Source of the DNA: Streptomyces sp. CB01580
GTDB lineage: Bacteria; Actinomycetota; Actinomycetes; Streptomycetales; Streptomycetaceae
DNA: 64,000 bases
Assembly (NCBI RefSeq): GCF_001905795.1
Contig: NZ_LIXJ01000001.1
Location: forward strand, 434,001-498,000
Direction of reading: 5' to 3'
Shown here one piece after another: positions 52,740 through 61,592 of the stretch. Under the pieces are notes generated by a model that was not told where the DNA came from, ran no database searches, and was given only the letters and a program-made list of their open reading frames with translations. A program made the position numbers and the translations under genes. Positions within the stretch are counted from its first letter, which is position 1, and the number at the start of each line of letters is the position of its first letter.

Positions 52740-53954
52740 TCAGAGACGTTCGACGACGGTGGCGATGCCCATGCCGCCGCCGACGCACAGGGTGGCGAGC
52801 CCGTACCGCTGGTCGCGGCGCTCCAGTTCGTCGATGAGGGTGCCGAGGATCATCGCGCCGGTGGCGCCGAGCGGGTGGCCCATCGCGATGGCCCCGCCGT
52901 TGACGTTGATCCGGTCGAGGGAGAGGTCCATGTCTCGGGCGAAGCGCAGGACGACACCGGCGAACGCCTCGTTGATCTCGACGAGGTCGATGTCGTCGAT
53001 GGTGAGTCCGGCCTTGGCGAGGGCCTTGCGGGTGGCGGGCGCGGGACCGGTCAGCATGATGGTGGGTTCGGAGCCGGAGACGGCGGCGGAGACGATCCGG
53101 GCGCGTGGCGTGAGCCCGTACCGTTCGCCGACCTCCTTGTTGCCGATCGCGACGAGCGCGGCGCCGTCGACGATGCCGGAGGAGTTGCCCGCGTGGTGGA
53201 CGTGGTCGATCTTCTCGACCCAGTGGTACTTCTGCAGCGCGACCGCGTCGAATCCTCCCGCCTCGCCGATCGTGGCGAAGGACGGCTTGAGACCGGCGAG
53301 CGTGTCGGCGGTGGTGCCGGGCCGCATGTGCTCGTCGTGGTCGAGGACGACGAGACCGTTGCGGTCCTTGACGGGGACGACGGAGCGCGCGAACCGGCCC
53401 TCCTTCCACGCCTCGGCGGCGCGTTCCTGGGAGAGCGCGGCGAACTCGTCGACGTCGCGCCGGGAGAAGCCCTCGATGGTGGCGATGAGGTCGGCTCCGA
53501 TGCCCTGCGGGGCGAAGCCGGTCTGGAAGCTGGTCATCGGGTCCATGGCCCAGGCACCGCCGTCGGAGCCCATCGGGACGCGGGACATCGACTCGACACC
53601 GCCCGCGAGGACGAGGTCCTCCCAGCCGGAGCGGACCTTGGCGGCGGCCAGGTTGACGGCTTCCAGGCCCGAGGCGCAGAACCGGTTCTCCTGGACGCCC
53701 GCGACGGTGTCCGGGAGTCCGGCGGCGATGGCGGCGATACGGGCGATGTCGGAGCCCTGGTCGCCGAGCGGGCTGACCACGCCGAGGACGATGTCGTCGA
53801 CGGCCGCCGGGTCCAGGCCGGGGAAGCGGGCGCGGATCTCGTGGATGAGGCCGACGACGAGGTCGATCGGCTTGGTGCCGTGCAGGGCTCCATCGGCCTT
53901 GCCGCGGCCGCGCGGGGTGCGGATCGCGTCGTAGACGTACGCTTCGGTGCTCAA
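52740..53954 (-). CDS. fadA: Acetyl-CoA acyltransferase (thiolase)
   Basis: A 404-residue thiolase with all catalytic blocks: [13 protein letters not shown] near 87-99 (acyl-accepting Cys), [25 protein letters not shown] near 348-362 (His), and LCVGGGMG near 389 (second Cys). It cleaves 3-ketoacyl-CoA in beta-oxidation. The start is a TTG at 53954, with AAAGG eight bases before it; no ATG or GTG fits the conserved N-terminus. It pairs functionally with the FadB-type gene downstream. Confidence 0.94.
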   Translation of the reverse strand: MSTEAYVYDAIRTPRGRGKADGALHGTKPIDLVVGLIHEIRARFPGLDPAAVDDIVLGVVSPLGDQGSDIARIAAIAAGLPDTVAGVQENRFCASGLEAVNLAAAKVRSGWEDLVLAGGVESMSRVPMGSDGGAWAMDPMTSFQTGFAPQGIGADLIATIEGFSRRDVDEFAALSQERAAEAWKEGRFARSVVPVKDRNGLVVLDHDEHMRPGTTADTLAGLKPSFATIGEAGGFDAVALQKYHWVEKIDHVHHAGNSSGIVDGAALVAIGNKEVGERYGLTPRARIVSAAVSGSEPTIMLTGPAPATRKALAKAGLTIDDIDLVEINEAFAGVVLRFARDMDLSLDRINVNGGAIAMGHPLGATGAMILGTLIDELERRDQRYGLATLCVGGGMGIATVVERL

Positions 53955-54034
53955 GTCAGCAGCCTTTCGAGGGTGGTCGGTCGACGGGGACCGAGGGGCG
54001 GCCGGGAGGCCGTCGGGAGGTCGAACGGGGCGGG

Positions 54035-55177
54035 TCAGGCGAGCAGCGACCGGCCGATGATCTCCTTCATGATCTCGGTGGTGCCGCCGTAGATGGTCTG
54101 GATGCGGCCGTCGGTGAACGCCCTGGCGACCGGATACTCGGCCATGTAGCCGTATCCGCCGTGGAGTTGGAGGCAGCGGTCGGCGACGCGCTTCTGGAGT
54201 TCGGTGGCCCACCACTTGGCCATCGAGGCGTGCACGGCGTCGAGCCCGCCGTCGGAGTGGTCGACGACGCACCGGTCGACGAAGGTGCGGGTGACGGCGC
54301 ATTCGGTGGCCATCTCGGCGATCTCGAACCGGATGTGCTGGAGCTTGGAGAGCGGCCGGCCGAACGCCTCGCGCTCCTTGACGTACCGGGTCGTGATCTC
54401 CAGCAGATGTTCGGCGGCGGCGATCCCGGCGACCGCTATGCCCAGCCGTTCCTGGGCCAGGTTGGTCATCAGGTGGATGAACGCGCCGTCGCGTTCACCG
54501 AGCAGGTTCTCCTTGGGAACGCGGACGTCGTTGAAGAAGAGTTCGGCGGTGTCCTGGGACTTCTGCCCGATCTTGTCGAGGTTGCGCCCCCGTTCGAAGC
54601 CCTCGGCGCCGCGCTCGACGACGATCAGCGAGAGGCCCTTCGCACCGCCTTCGGGGGTGGTCTTGGCGACGACGACCACGAGGTCGGCGAGGATGCCGTT
54701 GGAGATGAACGTCTTCGATCCGTTGAGCAGCCAGTGGTCGCCCTTGTCCTCGGCGGTGGTGCGGATGCCCTGGAGGTCGGAACCCGCCCCGGGTTCGGTC
54801 ATGGCGATCGCCGTGACGGTCTCGCCGCTGCAGAAGCCGGGCAGCCAGCGCCGCTTCTGTTCGTCGGTGGCGAGGCCGGTGAGGTAGGGGCCGACGATGT
54901 CGTTGTGCAGTCCGAGGGCGAGGCCGGGGGCGTCGGCCCGGGTGAACTCCTCGGCAAGGACGGCGCTGTAGCGGTAGTCGGTGGTGCCGCCGCCTCCGTA
55001 CTCCTCGGGCACGGCGAGGCCGAGCAGCCCCTGCCGTCCGGCCGCCCGCCACACCTCGCGGGAGACGATGCCGTCCTTCTCCCACTGCTCGTAGTGCGGG
55101 AGCACCTCCTTGTCGAGGAAGGTGCGGACGGTCTCGCGGAACGCGTCGTGCTCTTCGGTGAAGATCTGCCGCTGCAC
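54035..55177 (-). CDS. Acyl-CoA dehydrogenase
   Basis: A 380-residue FAD enzyme of normal family length. [20 protein letters not shown] near 123-142 and [11 protein letters not shown] are flavin/substrate motifs. [16 protein letters not shown] near 340 and [15 protein letters not shown] near 360-374 hold the C-terminal signature and the likely catalytic Glu366. A perfect AGGAGG precedes the GTG start. It performs the first oxidation of beta-oxidation and lies between the CoA transferase and thiolase genes on the same strand. Confidence 0.95.
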   Translation of the reverse strand: MQRQIFTEEHDAFRETVRTFLDKEVLPHYEQWEKDGIVSREVWRAAGRQGLLGLAVPEEYGGGGTTDYRYSAVLAEEFTRADAPGLALGLHNDIVGPYLTGLATDEQKRRWLPGFCSGETVTAIAMTEPGAGSDLQGIRTTAEDKGDHWLLNGSKTFISNGILADLVVVVAKTTPEGGAKGLSLIVVERGAEGFERGRNLDKIGQKSQDTAELFFNDVRVPKENLLGERDGAFIHLMTNLAQERLGIAVAGIAAAEHLLEITTRYVKEREAFGRPLSKLQHIRFEIAEMATECAVTRTFVDRCVVDHSDGGLDAVHASMAKWWATELQKRVADRCLQLHGGYGYMAEYPVARAFTDGRIQTIYGGTTEIMKEIIGRSLLA

Positions 55178-55261
55178 TGCGGGCCTCCTGGGGCCGGTGG
55201 TGGTCGTCGTGGTTCGGCCGGGCCGTCCGGCTCCGCCGGGGTCGCGGTGTCGTCGGTCCCG

Positions 55262-56413
55262 TCAGGCCGGGGGCGCGCCCCCGCCCCCGCCGAGCCCGGG
55301 GACGTCCCAGTCGGCGGCGACGGCCTCGGTGTCCGCGCCGGGCCGCGCGGGCCCGCGGCGTACGGCGACGGGGGTGGCGGAGAAGCGGGGCGCGGGGGCC
55401 GGCTGGGTGAGGCCCTCGTGCTCGACGAAGGTGGAGCGGGCCGCCAGGTGCGGGTGGTGCGGGGCCTCGCGGAGCGAGAGGACGGGTGCGACGCAGGCGT
55501 CGGTGCCCGCGAACACCTCGGTCCATTCCGCGCGGGTGCGGGCCCGGAACCGATCGGCGACGAGGGCGTGCAGTTCGTCCCAGCGCGTGACGTCCGACCG
55601 GTCCGGGGCCTCCCCGTCGATGCCGAGCAGCGTGCTGAACTCGTCGTAGAACCGCTGCTCCAGGGGGCCGACCGCCATGTACTCGCCATCAGCGGTCTCG
55701 TACGCGCCGTAGAAGGGGCAGCCGCCGTCCAGGAGGTTGGAGCCGCGCCGGTCCTGCCAGCCGCCCGCCGCCAGCATGCCGTGGATCATCGTGGCGAGGT
55801 GGGCGGCGCCGTCCACGATCGCCGCGTCCACGACCTGACCCCGGCCGTCGGGGGTGCGGGCGTGCTGGAGCGCGGCGAGGACGCCGACGACGAGATAGAG
55901 CGAGCCGCCCGCGTAGTCGCCGACCAGGTTGGCCGGGACGGCGGGCGGCTCGCCGGGCCTGCCGATCAGGGAGAGGGTGCCGGTGAGAGCGATGTAGGCG
56001 ATGTCGTGCCCGGCCCGTTCGGCGAGCGGACCCTCCTGCCCCCAGCCCGTCATCCGTCCGTAGACGAGTCTCGGATTGCGGGCGAGCGCGGCGTCCGGGC
56101 CGACCCCGAGGCGTTCGGCGACGCCCGGCCGGTACCCCTCGATCAGGATGTCGGCGCGCGCGGCCAGGTCGAGCACTGTCCCTGGCCCGTCCGGGGCCTT
56201 GAGATCGACGATGACGGACCGCTTGTTGCGGTTGGTCAGGTCGTACGCGGGGTCGATGCCGAGCCCCGGGCCGCCGGGCCGGTCCACGCGGACGACGTCG
56301 GCCCCCAGATCGGCCAGGAGCATCGCGGCGAACGGCCCGGGCCCGATGCCCGCGAGCTCCAGGACGCGCACGCCCGTCAATGGGCCGTGTGATCCGTACC
56401 CGGTCGTCGCCAT
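55262..56413 (-). CDS. CaiB/BaiF-type CoA transferase (family III)
   Basis: A 383-residue protein. VRVLELAGIGPGPFAAMLLADLG begins the fold (pieces: VLELAGIGPGPFAAM, LADLGADVVRVDRPGG). LVGDYAGGSLYLVVG near 180 contains the catalytic Asp. CoA transferases and alpha-methylacyl-CoA racemases share this family, so either activity is possible. The C-terminus is Gly/Pro-rich. It is the first gene of the acyl-CoA operon, with a promoter and an operator-like palindrome close upstream. Confidence 0.9.
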   Translation of the reverse strand: MATTGYGSHGPLTGVRVLELAGIGPGPFAAMLLADLGADVVRVDRPGGPGLGIDPAYDLTNRNKRSVIVDLKAPDGPGTVLDLAARADILIEGYRPGVAERLGVGPDAALARNPRLVYGRMTGWGQEGPLAERAGHDIAYIALTGTLSLIGRPGEPPAVPANLVGDYAGGSLYLVVGVLAALQHARTPDGRGQVVDAAIVDGAAHLATMIHGMLAAGGWQDRRGSNLLDGGCPFYGAYETADGEYMAVGPLEQRFYDEFSTLLGIDGEAPDRSDVTRWDELHALVADRFRARTRAEWTEVFAGTDACVAPVLSLREAPHHPHLAARSTFVEHEGLTQPAPAPRFSATPVAVRRGPARPGADTEAVAADWDVPGLGGGGGAPPA

Positions 56414-56454
56414 CGGGCCCCCAGCGGTATGACACAACTGATGTAACAGCGATG

Positions 56455-56483
56455 ATGCTAAGAACGCACCGCTCCGCGCACAA
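56455..56483 (-). promoter_or_regulatory. Promoter of the acyl-CoA degradation operon
   Basis: On the minus strand TTGTGC (56483-56478) and TAGCAT (56460-56455) are separated by exactly 17 nt, a good housekeeping-type promoter. The expected transcription start is near 56448, about 35 nt before the CoA transferase ATG. Confidence 0.65.
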
Positions 56484-56495
56484 GCCCTCCGGCCG

Positions 56496-56509
56496 AGCAA
56501 GCGCTTGGT
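56496..56509. promoter_or_regulatory. KstR2-like TetR operator palindrome
   Basis: The 14 bases AGCAAGCGCTTGGT fit the published mycobacterial/rhodococcal KstR2 consensus AnCAAGnnCTTGnT at every fixed position. It lies 12 bp upstream of the -35 box of the acyl-CoA operon. A TetR-type repressor of acyl-CoA catabolism is the likely binder, but no such gene is in the window. Confidence 0.5.
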
Positions 56510-56733
56510 CCTCCCCGGGATCCTCCCCCATGGACACCGCCCGGCCGCACATCGCCACGACCACCGCCACCCCGACGGCATGCCGGTGTCCGGCAACCCC
56601 TCGGCGGGCTGCCGGACACCGTTCACTCCCCATGGGCCCCGGCCTCCGTCCCGGCGGGACCGGGCTTCCTCCTGGGCCGTGCCCTCGAAGTGCCGTCGTT
56701 CGGCCGCGGGCCGGGCCGTGCGGCGTCCGGCGC

Positions 56734-56825
56734 TTCCCCGAGTTCTCGGTTCTGCTCGAACAGGGGAGACCTCATTGATCGCGAGGCAGAGGATCGCCTC
56801 GCGATGCACCGCACCGGACGCCGCG
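56734..56825. repeat. Composite intergenic repeat (copy D)
   Basis: It contains module 2 of copy C inverted (56734-56766), module 1 of copy C (56777-56794) forming a 10-bp palindrome with 56795-56804 (ATCGCGAGGC with GCCTCGCGAT), and a 25-nt block (56801-56825) identical to 31395-31419 of copy A. It therefore joins parts of A and C. It occupies much of the 437-bp gap 56414-56850, which otherwise holds the acyl-CoA promoter and operator and no supported gene. Confidence 0.7.
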
Positions 56826-56850
56826 GGCCCCACCCTTCGGGCGGACGACG

Positions 56851-57897
56851 CTACTTTCGCAACGCGCCCTGGCGGGACCAGGCGCAGTGCACATGGCGGC
56901 CGTGCCCGGGGTCGCCCGGGCCGAGGACCTCCTGTGCGCCGAGCTTCCTGCACGTGGCCATGAACTGCTTGTGCGGGGCGCCGCTGCCGACGTGGCGGCC
57001 GTTGATGTGCGTGATGTCGAAGGCGATCCCGGCGTAGTGCCGGGAGTTGCCGCTGTGGTCGCCGCCGACGATCTCGGAGACCGACAGCCGGTAGCCGTAC
57101 TGGGTGCGCAGCTTCAGCAGCCCGCCCAGCATCCGGGGGTCGAGGGCGACCCGCCGGTTGGGCTTGTCGCCCCACGGGCTGGTGAGCGCGCCCTTGCCGT
57201 CGGCGGTGTCGACGATGTTCTGCCGCGCCGTCGAGCCGGCGTGCCTGCCGCCCGGGTGGACGGTGGCCAGCGTGATCTGCTTCTGGGCCAGGATCTGCTT
57301 GGCGAGGCCCGCCCGGTCACCGGCCGGTGCTCCGCCGTTCAGCAGGGACGCCCAGGTCCGGGGGCCGACGACGCCGTCGGCCGTGAGACCGGCCGCCTTC
57401 TGGAACGCCTTCACCTTCGCCGTCGTCGTCGCACTGAAGGTGCCGTCGACGGCCACCGCCTGACCGCGCGCCTTCAGCAGGGTCTGGGCCGCCTTCACGG
57501 CCGCGCCCTTCGCACCGCCGCGCAGGGTGGTGACGAGCCTGGTCCAGGTGGCGGGCCCGACGACGCCGTCCGCGGTGAGCCGCTGCGCCTTCTGGAAGGC
57601 CTTCACCTTGGCCGTGGTGGCAGGTCCGAAGCCCCCGTCGGCGGCCACGGCCTGGCCCCGGAAGGTGAGCAGGTGCTGGAGGGCGGTCACGCCCGCGCCC
57701 TTGCTCCCGGCCTTCAGGGTCGGCCAGTCGGCCGCGGCCGGTTGCGCGGCCGTTGCTGCGGCGCCGCCCGGGGCCGGAGCCGGGCGGTCGCCCGCGGTGG
57801 CGAGGGAGGCGGCCGGTCCGGTGAGGACGGCCAGGGTCGCGATGCCGACGACGAGTCGGACGGCGGTGCGACGGGTGCGGGTGGACGATGCGTTCAT
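56851..57897 (-). CDS. Secreted protein with two peptidoglycan-binding domains and M15-like peptidase domain
   Basis: A 348-residue secreted protein. The signal peptide (basic TRTRRTAVR, then hydrophobic LVVGIATLAVLTG) ends near residue 36. Two PG_binding_1 domains lie at about 58-115 and 125-185, each with the DGxFGPATTAKVKAFQ-type motif. The C-terminal domain contains VGGDHSGNSRHYAGIAFDIT and GRHVHCAW, whose His-Asp-His fit a M15/VanY-like zinc site. It may act as a D,D-carboxypeptidase or cross-bridge peptidase. ATG 57897 opens the signal. It lies on the same strand as the GH25 gene, 183 bp apart. Confidence 0.88.
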   Translation of the reverse strand: MNASSTRTRRTAVRLVVGIATLAVLTGPAASLATAGDRPAPAPGGAAATAAQPAAADWPTLKAGSKGAGVTALQHLLTFRGQAVAADGGFGPATTAKVKAFQKAQRLTADGVVGPATWTRLVTTLRGGAKGAAVKAAQTLLKARGQAVAVDGTFSATTTAKVKAFQKAAGLTADGVVGPRTWASLLNGGAPAGDRAGLAKQILAQKQITLATVHPGGRHAGSTARQNIVDTADGKGALTSPWGDKPNRRVALDPRMLGGLLKLRTQYGYRLSVSEIVGGDHSGNSRHYAGIAFDITHINGRHVGSGAPHKQFMATCRKLGAQEVLGPGDPGHGRHVHCAWSRQGALRK

Positions 57898-58080
57898 GCG
57901 TCACTCCTTGGATGACGAGGCGGCCCGAAACGGGCCGCAGACGGGTGTCGTGCGGGTGGACGAGCCTGTTGTGCCGCACGGCGGACAGTGGCGCGAGGAC
58001 TGCGGTCGACAGAGGTGACGCTCCGTCAAATACTGGACATGCGAGGATGATTGGCGGTCCACGAGCCGCTCGCGCCGGGA

Positions 58081-58908
58081 TCAGCGGCCTTCCGTCCGTG
58101 GCGCGCCGCCCTTCGCCAGCGCCGCCAGTTGGGACCGGCCGCCGCGGAAGACGTCACGGTCCACCGGCCCCTCGATCCCGGGAACGGTTCCCGTCCGCGT
58201 GTGCTGCCAGAAGGACCACGAACGCCCGGCACCCGGCACCTGCCGCGGTTCGTCGGAGCCGCTGCCGTAACGGGCGAGCCACAGCGGATGACCGGCGAAC
58301 ACCTCCCCCTTGCCGCCCATGCACTCCTTCACGAAGGACGCCCGGGTGTAGACGATCGGGGTGACGCCGAATGCCTTCCGCACCTCCCGGAGGAAGATCC
58401 GCACCTGTTGGGTACGGAGGTGCTGCGGGCACACCTCCGTGCCGCCCCCCGCGGGCAGCTTCTCGACGTCCAGCACCGGCGGCAGTTCGCCCGCCCGGTC
58501 CCCCCGGTAGCCGGCCGCCCGGACGGTCGCGACGAAGTGCCTCGCCTGGGCCGCCCCGTCGGCCGTGCTCCTCGGGTGGAAGAAGTGGTACGGGGCACGG
58601 AACAACGAGGTCCCGGAGGCCGAGGCGTAGTCGCGGGCGAACCACGAGTCCTTGCCCGACACCCCTTGAGTGGCCTTGAGGAAGGCGAAGTCGTTCGCGG
58701 CTGCCACCTGACGCCAGTCGATCTCCGTCGGCCCGCCCCGCCCCTTCCACTCGTGGTTGTGGTGACTGGTGTCCACCCCGTCGACCGGATAGGCGGACGG
58801 TGGTGCGGCACCAACGGCCGGGGTGATCACCCCCAGCGCGACGAGAGCCGCTCCCACCAGGGTTCCGGTCAGCGCGAGGCGCACTCGAACGGGTGATGAC
58901 TGAGGCAT
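58081..58908 (-). CDS. Secreted GH25 lysozyme (muramidase)
   Basis: A 275-residue secreted protein. A signal peptide (RVRLALTGTLVGAALVALGV) ends near 35. The GH25 fold shows VDGVDTSHHNHEW, FAFLKATQGV, APYHFFHP and PPVLDVEKL, the last with the catalytic Asp-x-Glu near 145-147. It cleaves the glycan strands of peptidoglycan. ATG 58908 has AAGG seven bases ahead. It is divergent from the HTH/peptidoglycan-binding gene with 257 bp between, in which no clear promoter was identified. Confidence 0.92.
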   Translation of the reverse strand: MPQSSPVRVRLALTGTLVGAALVALGVITPAVGAAPPSAYPVDGVDTSHHNHEWKGRGGPTEIDWRQVAAANDFAFLKATQGVSGKDSWFARDYASASGTSLFRAPYHFFHPRSTADGAAQARHFVATVRAAGYRGDRAGELPPVLDVEKLPAGGGTEVCPQHLRTQQVRIFLREVRKAFGVTPIVYTRASFVKECMGGKGEVFAGHPLWLARYGSGSDEPRQVPGAGRSWSFWQHTRTGTVPGIEGPVDRDVFRGGRSQLAALAKGGAPRTEGR

Positions 58909-59165
58909 ATTCAGACCTTCATGTTCGTCGGATGAGAAGACCTCGGACACCCCCGTCGACCACGAACGCACAGGTGGGAGCGGCCCTTCGAGGGGCCGAT
59001 GACGGGGTGGGGTCGCGGCGCCCGTCGGGCCGGCCGCTCCTCAACTGTGCAGCAGTGCCCCGGCGTTTCACTACGATCTGCGTCCCGCGAATCGATGCGC
59101 CTATGCAGAGCCACCATGCACGCCGCTGAACTGCGGTTATGCACACAGAGAGTCGGGAAGTGCCG

Positions 59166-60188
59166 ATGACGGACAGCACCGTGACGAACGACGCCGAACA
59201 TCCGGGGCGGGATCTCGCGGAGTTACTGAGGAGTTGGTGGGAGTCCTCCGCGCGCGACGGCCGCGAGAAGCCCACCCAGCAGTCGCTCGCCAAGCGGTTG
59301 GGAATCGATCAGACCACCCTGTCGCGGTATCTGAATCCCGCACACGCCTCCAACGCCCCGTGCCGGATCGTCGAGCAGTTGCACACGGCGCTTGGGGCAC
59401 CCTCCGACGAACTGGTCCGGGCCCGCGCCCTGGCCGAAGCGGCGGCCGGGTCCGCGTCGCCGAGGAGACGTCCGAGGGACGGGAGCCGGCCCGCCCCGGC
59501 GACCACCGACGCGGGCGGGAACACACCGGCGGCGAGGAACGACGCGGAGCCCGCGTCCGACGGCCCGGGCACCCCACCGGCCCCCGGGCGCGGTACGGGG
59601 ACCGGCCGGTGGGGCCGCTCCCGCGTCGCGTGGACGGTCGCGGCGGCCTCGGCATTCCTGCTGCTGCTGGTCGTCGGCTGGGCCGCGTGGTGGCCGGGGC
59701 CGACGGCGGGGAGCGGCGACGCCAAGGCGGTCGCGGAGGTGTCCGACCAGCCGTCGAAGGGCACGGACTGGCCGCTGGCGCGCAAGGGGAACGTGCTGTG
59801 GAAGGCCCGTACGGTGCAGTTGCTGCTCCGCGCGCACGGCTACGACGTGAAGGTCGACGCCGACTACGGACCGGCCACCGCGGAGGCGGTCAAGGGGTTC
59901 CAGACGGCCCACGCCCTGACGGCGGACGGCAAGGTCGGGAAGGACACCTGGCCGCTGCTGATCACCACGGTCGATTCCCGCACGCGGGAGCCCGAGGCCG
60001 TCATGGCGGTGCAGTACCTGCTCCACCGGGCAGGGGTGGCGACCGACAGCACCGGCACGTACACCCCGTCGACGATGCGGTCGCTCAAGGAGTTCCAGGC
60101 ATCGCGGAATCTGTCCGTGACGGGCGTCGGCGACGAGGCCACCTGGCGCGCCCTGCTCAACGCCCAGGGCCCGGATCTGCACAAGTAG
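59166..60188 (+). CDS. Membrane-anchored HTH protein with two extracytoplasmic peptidoglycan-binding domains
   Basis: A 340-residue one-component sensor candidate. Residues 35-85 are an XRE-like HTH (QQSLAKRLGIDQTTLSRYL). Residues 90-152 are a charged and Pro-rich linker, 153-176 one transmembrane helix (VAWTVAAASAFLLLLVVGWA), and 215-335 two PG_binding_1 domains (DYGPATAEAVKGFQ, TYTPSTMRSLKEFQ). DNA-binding inside and wall-binding outside suggest it reports cell-wall state directly to DNA. ATG 59166 is preferred over 59139 because GGAAG precedes it. It is divergent from a lysozyme gene and near another wall enzyme, its likely targets. Confidence 0.85.
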   Translation: MTDSTVTNDAEHPGRDLAELLRSWWESSARDGREKPTQQSLAKRLGIDQTTLSRYLNPAHASNAPCRIVEQLHTALGAPSDELVRARALAEAAAGSASPRRRPRDGSRPAPATTDAGGNTPAARNDAEPASDGPGTPPAPGRGTGTGRWGRSRVAWTVAAASAFLLLLVVGWAAWWPGPTAGSGDAKAVAEVSDQPSKGTDWPLARKGNVLWKARTVQLLLRAHGYDVKVDADYGPATAEAVKGFQTAHALTADGKVGKDTWPLLITTVDSRTREPEAVMAVQYLLHRAGVATDSTGTYTPSTMRSLKEFQASRNLSVTGVGDEATWRALLNAQGPDLHK

Positions 60189-60218
60189 CCGCGCCGGAAC
60201 GGGTGGACGTCGCGCGAC

Positions 60219-60362
60219 TCACAGCGCCCAGGTCACCAGCGTGCAGATCATCGAGACGGCCCAGACCACCCCCGCGACGATCCCGAGGGTCATTCCCACC
60301 GCGACCCGGCGCTGGGCGAGGTACACGGTTCCTGGTCGCGTAGACGTTCGATGTTCGGTCAT
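60219..60362 (-). CDS. 47-residue single-pass membrane protein
   Basis: ATG 60362 opens a peptide with a polar N-terminus (MTEHRTSTRPGTVYLAQRR) and one hydrophobic segment (VAVGMTLGIVAGVVWAVSM, then ICTLVTWAL) reaching the end. Codon use fits the organism. Its family is not recognised. It is convergent with the HTH/peptidoglycan-binding gene and downstream of the endonuclease V gene on the same strand, 102 bp away. Confidence 0.6.
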   Translation of the reverse strand: MTEHRTSTRPGTVYLAQRRVAVGMTLGIVAGVVWAVSMICTLVTWAL

Positions 60363-60464
60363 GCGTACCAGTCTGCCCGTCATGATCGCCGGGCGACATC
60401 CGTACGCGTACTCAACCGGCGTCCACGTGCGATCGGTGCACCACCCCGGCCGCATGACGGTGCC

Positions 60465-61142
60465 TCAGGAAGTTGCCTCCCGCAGCGCCCGACGGCACAG
60501 GGAGTCGGCACGGCGCGTCGTCTCCGGCTGGCGGAAGTCACGGGCGAGGAGCAGGGTGTGGGCGCAGGCGTTGTCCAGGCCGGTGCGGTGTCCGACCGAG
60601 ACGAAGACCGGTTTGACACCGTCCTGGGTGCGCAGCGCCCGGCCCACCTCCTCCTCGCCGTCGAGGAGCGGCGACCAGTCGCCCCGGCGGGGCCCGGGCT
60701 GCTCGTACGTGAAGGTGAACGGGTTCTTGGCGACACCGATCACGGGGAGTCCGGTGAGCACACCGAGGTGGCTGGCGAGGCCGAAGCGGCGCGGGTGGGC
60801 CAGGCCGTACCCGTCGCAGATCACGAGCCCGGGATCGACGGTCAGCGATTCCAGTGCGGCGAGCACGGTCGGGATCTCGCGGAAGGCCAGGAGCCCGGGG
60901 ACGTAGGGGAAGGCGACCCGGCCGACGGCGGTGGTCTCGGCGACCACGTCGAGCGTCGCGCCGTCGAGCACCACCGCCGCCGCCACGACGACATCGCGCT
61001 CGTCGTCGTAGGCGACGTCGACTCCGGTGACGTGGCCCGTCCCGGGCCGGGGTCCGGGTTCGTCGAGCACCACCCGGGCACGCAGTGCGTCCTGGACGGC
61101 TCGGGCCTCGGTCTCGTCGACGGGTGTCGGGATCATTGTCAT
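60465..61142 (-). CDS. nfi: Endonuclease V (deoxyinosine 3'-endonuclease)
   Basis: A 225-residue DNA-repair nuclease nicking near deoxyinosine. TGVDVAYDDERD near 40 holds the first catalytic Asp, CDGYGLAHPRRFGLASHLG near 109-127 the second, and TGLPVIGVAKNPF is a further family block. ATG 61142 and ATG 61136 are both possible starts. The gene is divergent from the YciI gene with 74 bp between them. Confidence 0.92.
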   Translation of the reverse strand: MTMIPTPVDETEARAVQDALRARVVLDEPGPRPGTGHVTGVDVAYDDERDVVVAAAVVLDGATLDVVAETTAVGRVAFPYVPGLLAFREIPTVLAALESLTVDPGLVICDGYGLAHPRRFGLASHLGVLTGLPVIGVAKNPFTFTYEQPGPRRGDWSPLLDGEEEVGRALRTQDGVKPVFVSVGHRTGLDNACAHTLLLARDFRQPETTRRADSLCRRALREATS

Positions 61143-61216
61143 GGTGCTGTCGAGTGTACGAGCCGCCCCGGCGCACGGCCGGGGCCCGTCGGCGACCGTC
61201 CCGTAGCCTGACGATC

Positions 61217-61513
61217 ATGTTCATACTCGAATTGACCTACACCGCCCCGCTGGAGCACGTGGACGCGCTGCTGGCGGACCACGTCGCCTGGCTGGAGCGG
61301 CAGTACGCGGCCGGGGTGTTCATCGCCTCGGGACGCAAGAACCCGCGCGACGGCGGCGTGATCCTGGCGGTCGGGGACGACGTCGCCCGGATCGAGGAGA
61401 TCGCGGCGGAGGACCCGTTCGTGGCGGGGGACGTGTGCGCGTACCGGATCACCGAGTTCATCGCGACGAAGACCTCGGAGGAACTCGCCCCGTACCGGCA
61501 GGAGCTGCCGTAG
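61217..61513 (+). CDS. YciI-like protein
   Basis: A 98-residue protein starting MFILELTYTAPLEHVDALLA. The His in LADHVAWL and Asp in AAEDPFVAGDVCAY are the conserved polar pair of the YciI (YCII) dimeric alpha/beta-barrel family, whose known members include dehalogenase-like enzymes. The substrate here is unknown. The ATG at 61217 is preceded by little Shine-Dalgarno. Confidence 0.88.
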   Translation: MFILELTYTAPLEHVDALLADHVAWLERQYAAGVFIASGRKNPRDGGVILAVGDDVARIEEIAAEDPFVAGDVCAYRITEFIATKTSEELAPYRQELP

Positions 61514-61592
61514 CGCAGGACCGTCCGCCGCCCGCCGGCCGGATGCCGGACGCCCGCGCGGAGGGTGGCGGGCGGCGGTGCGAGGACGGGGC

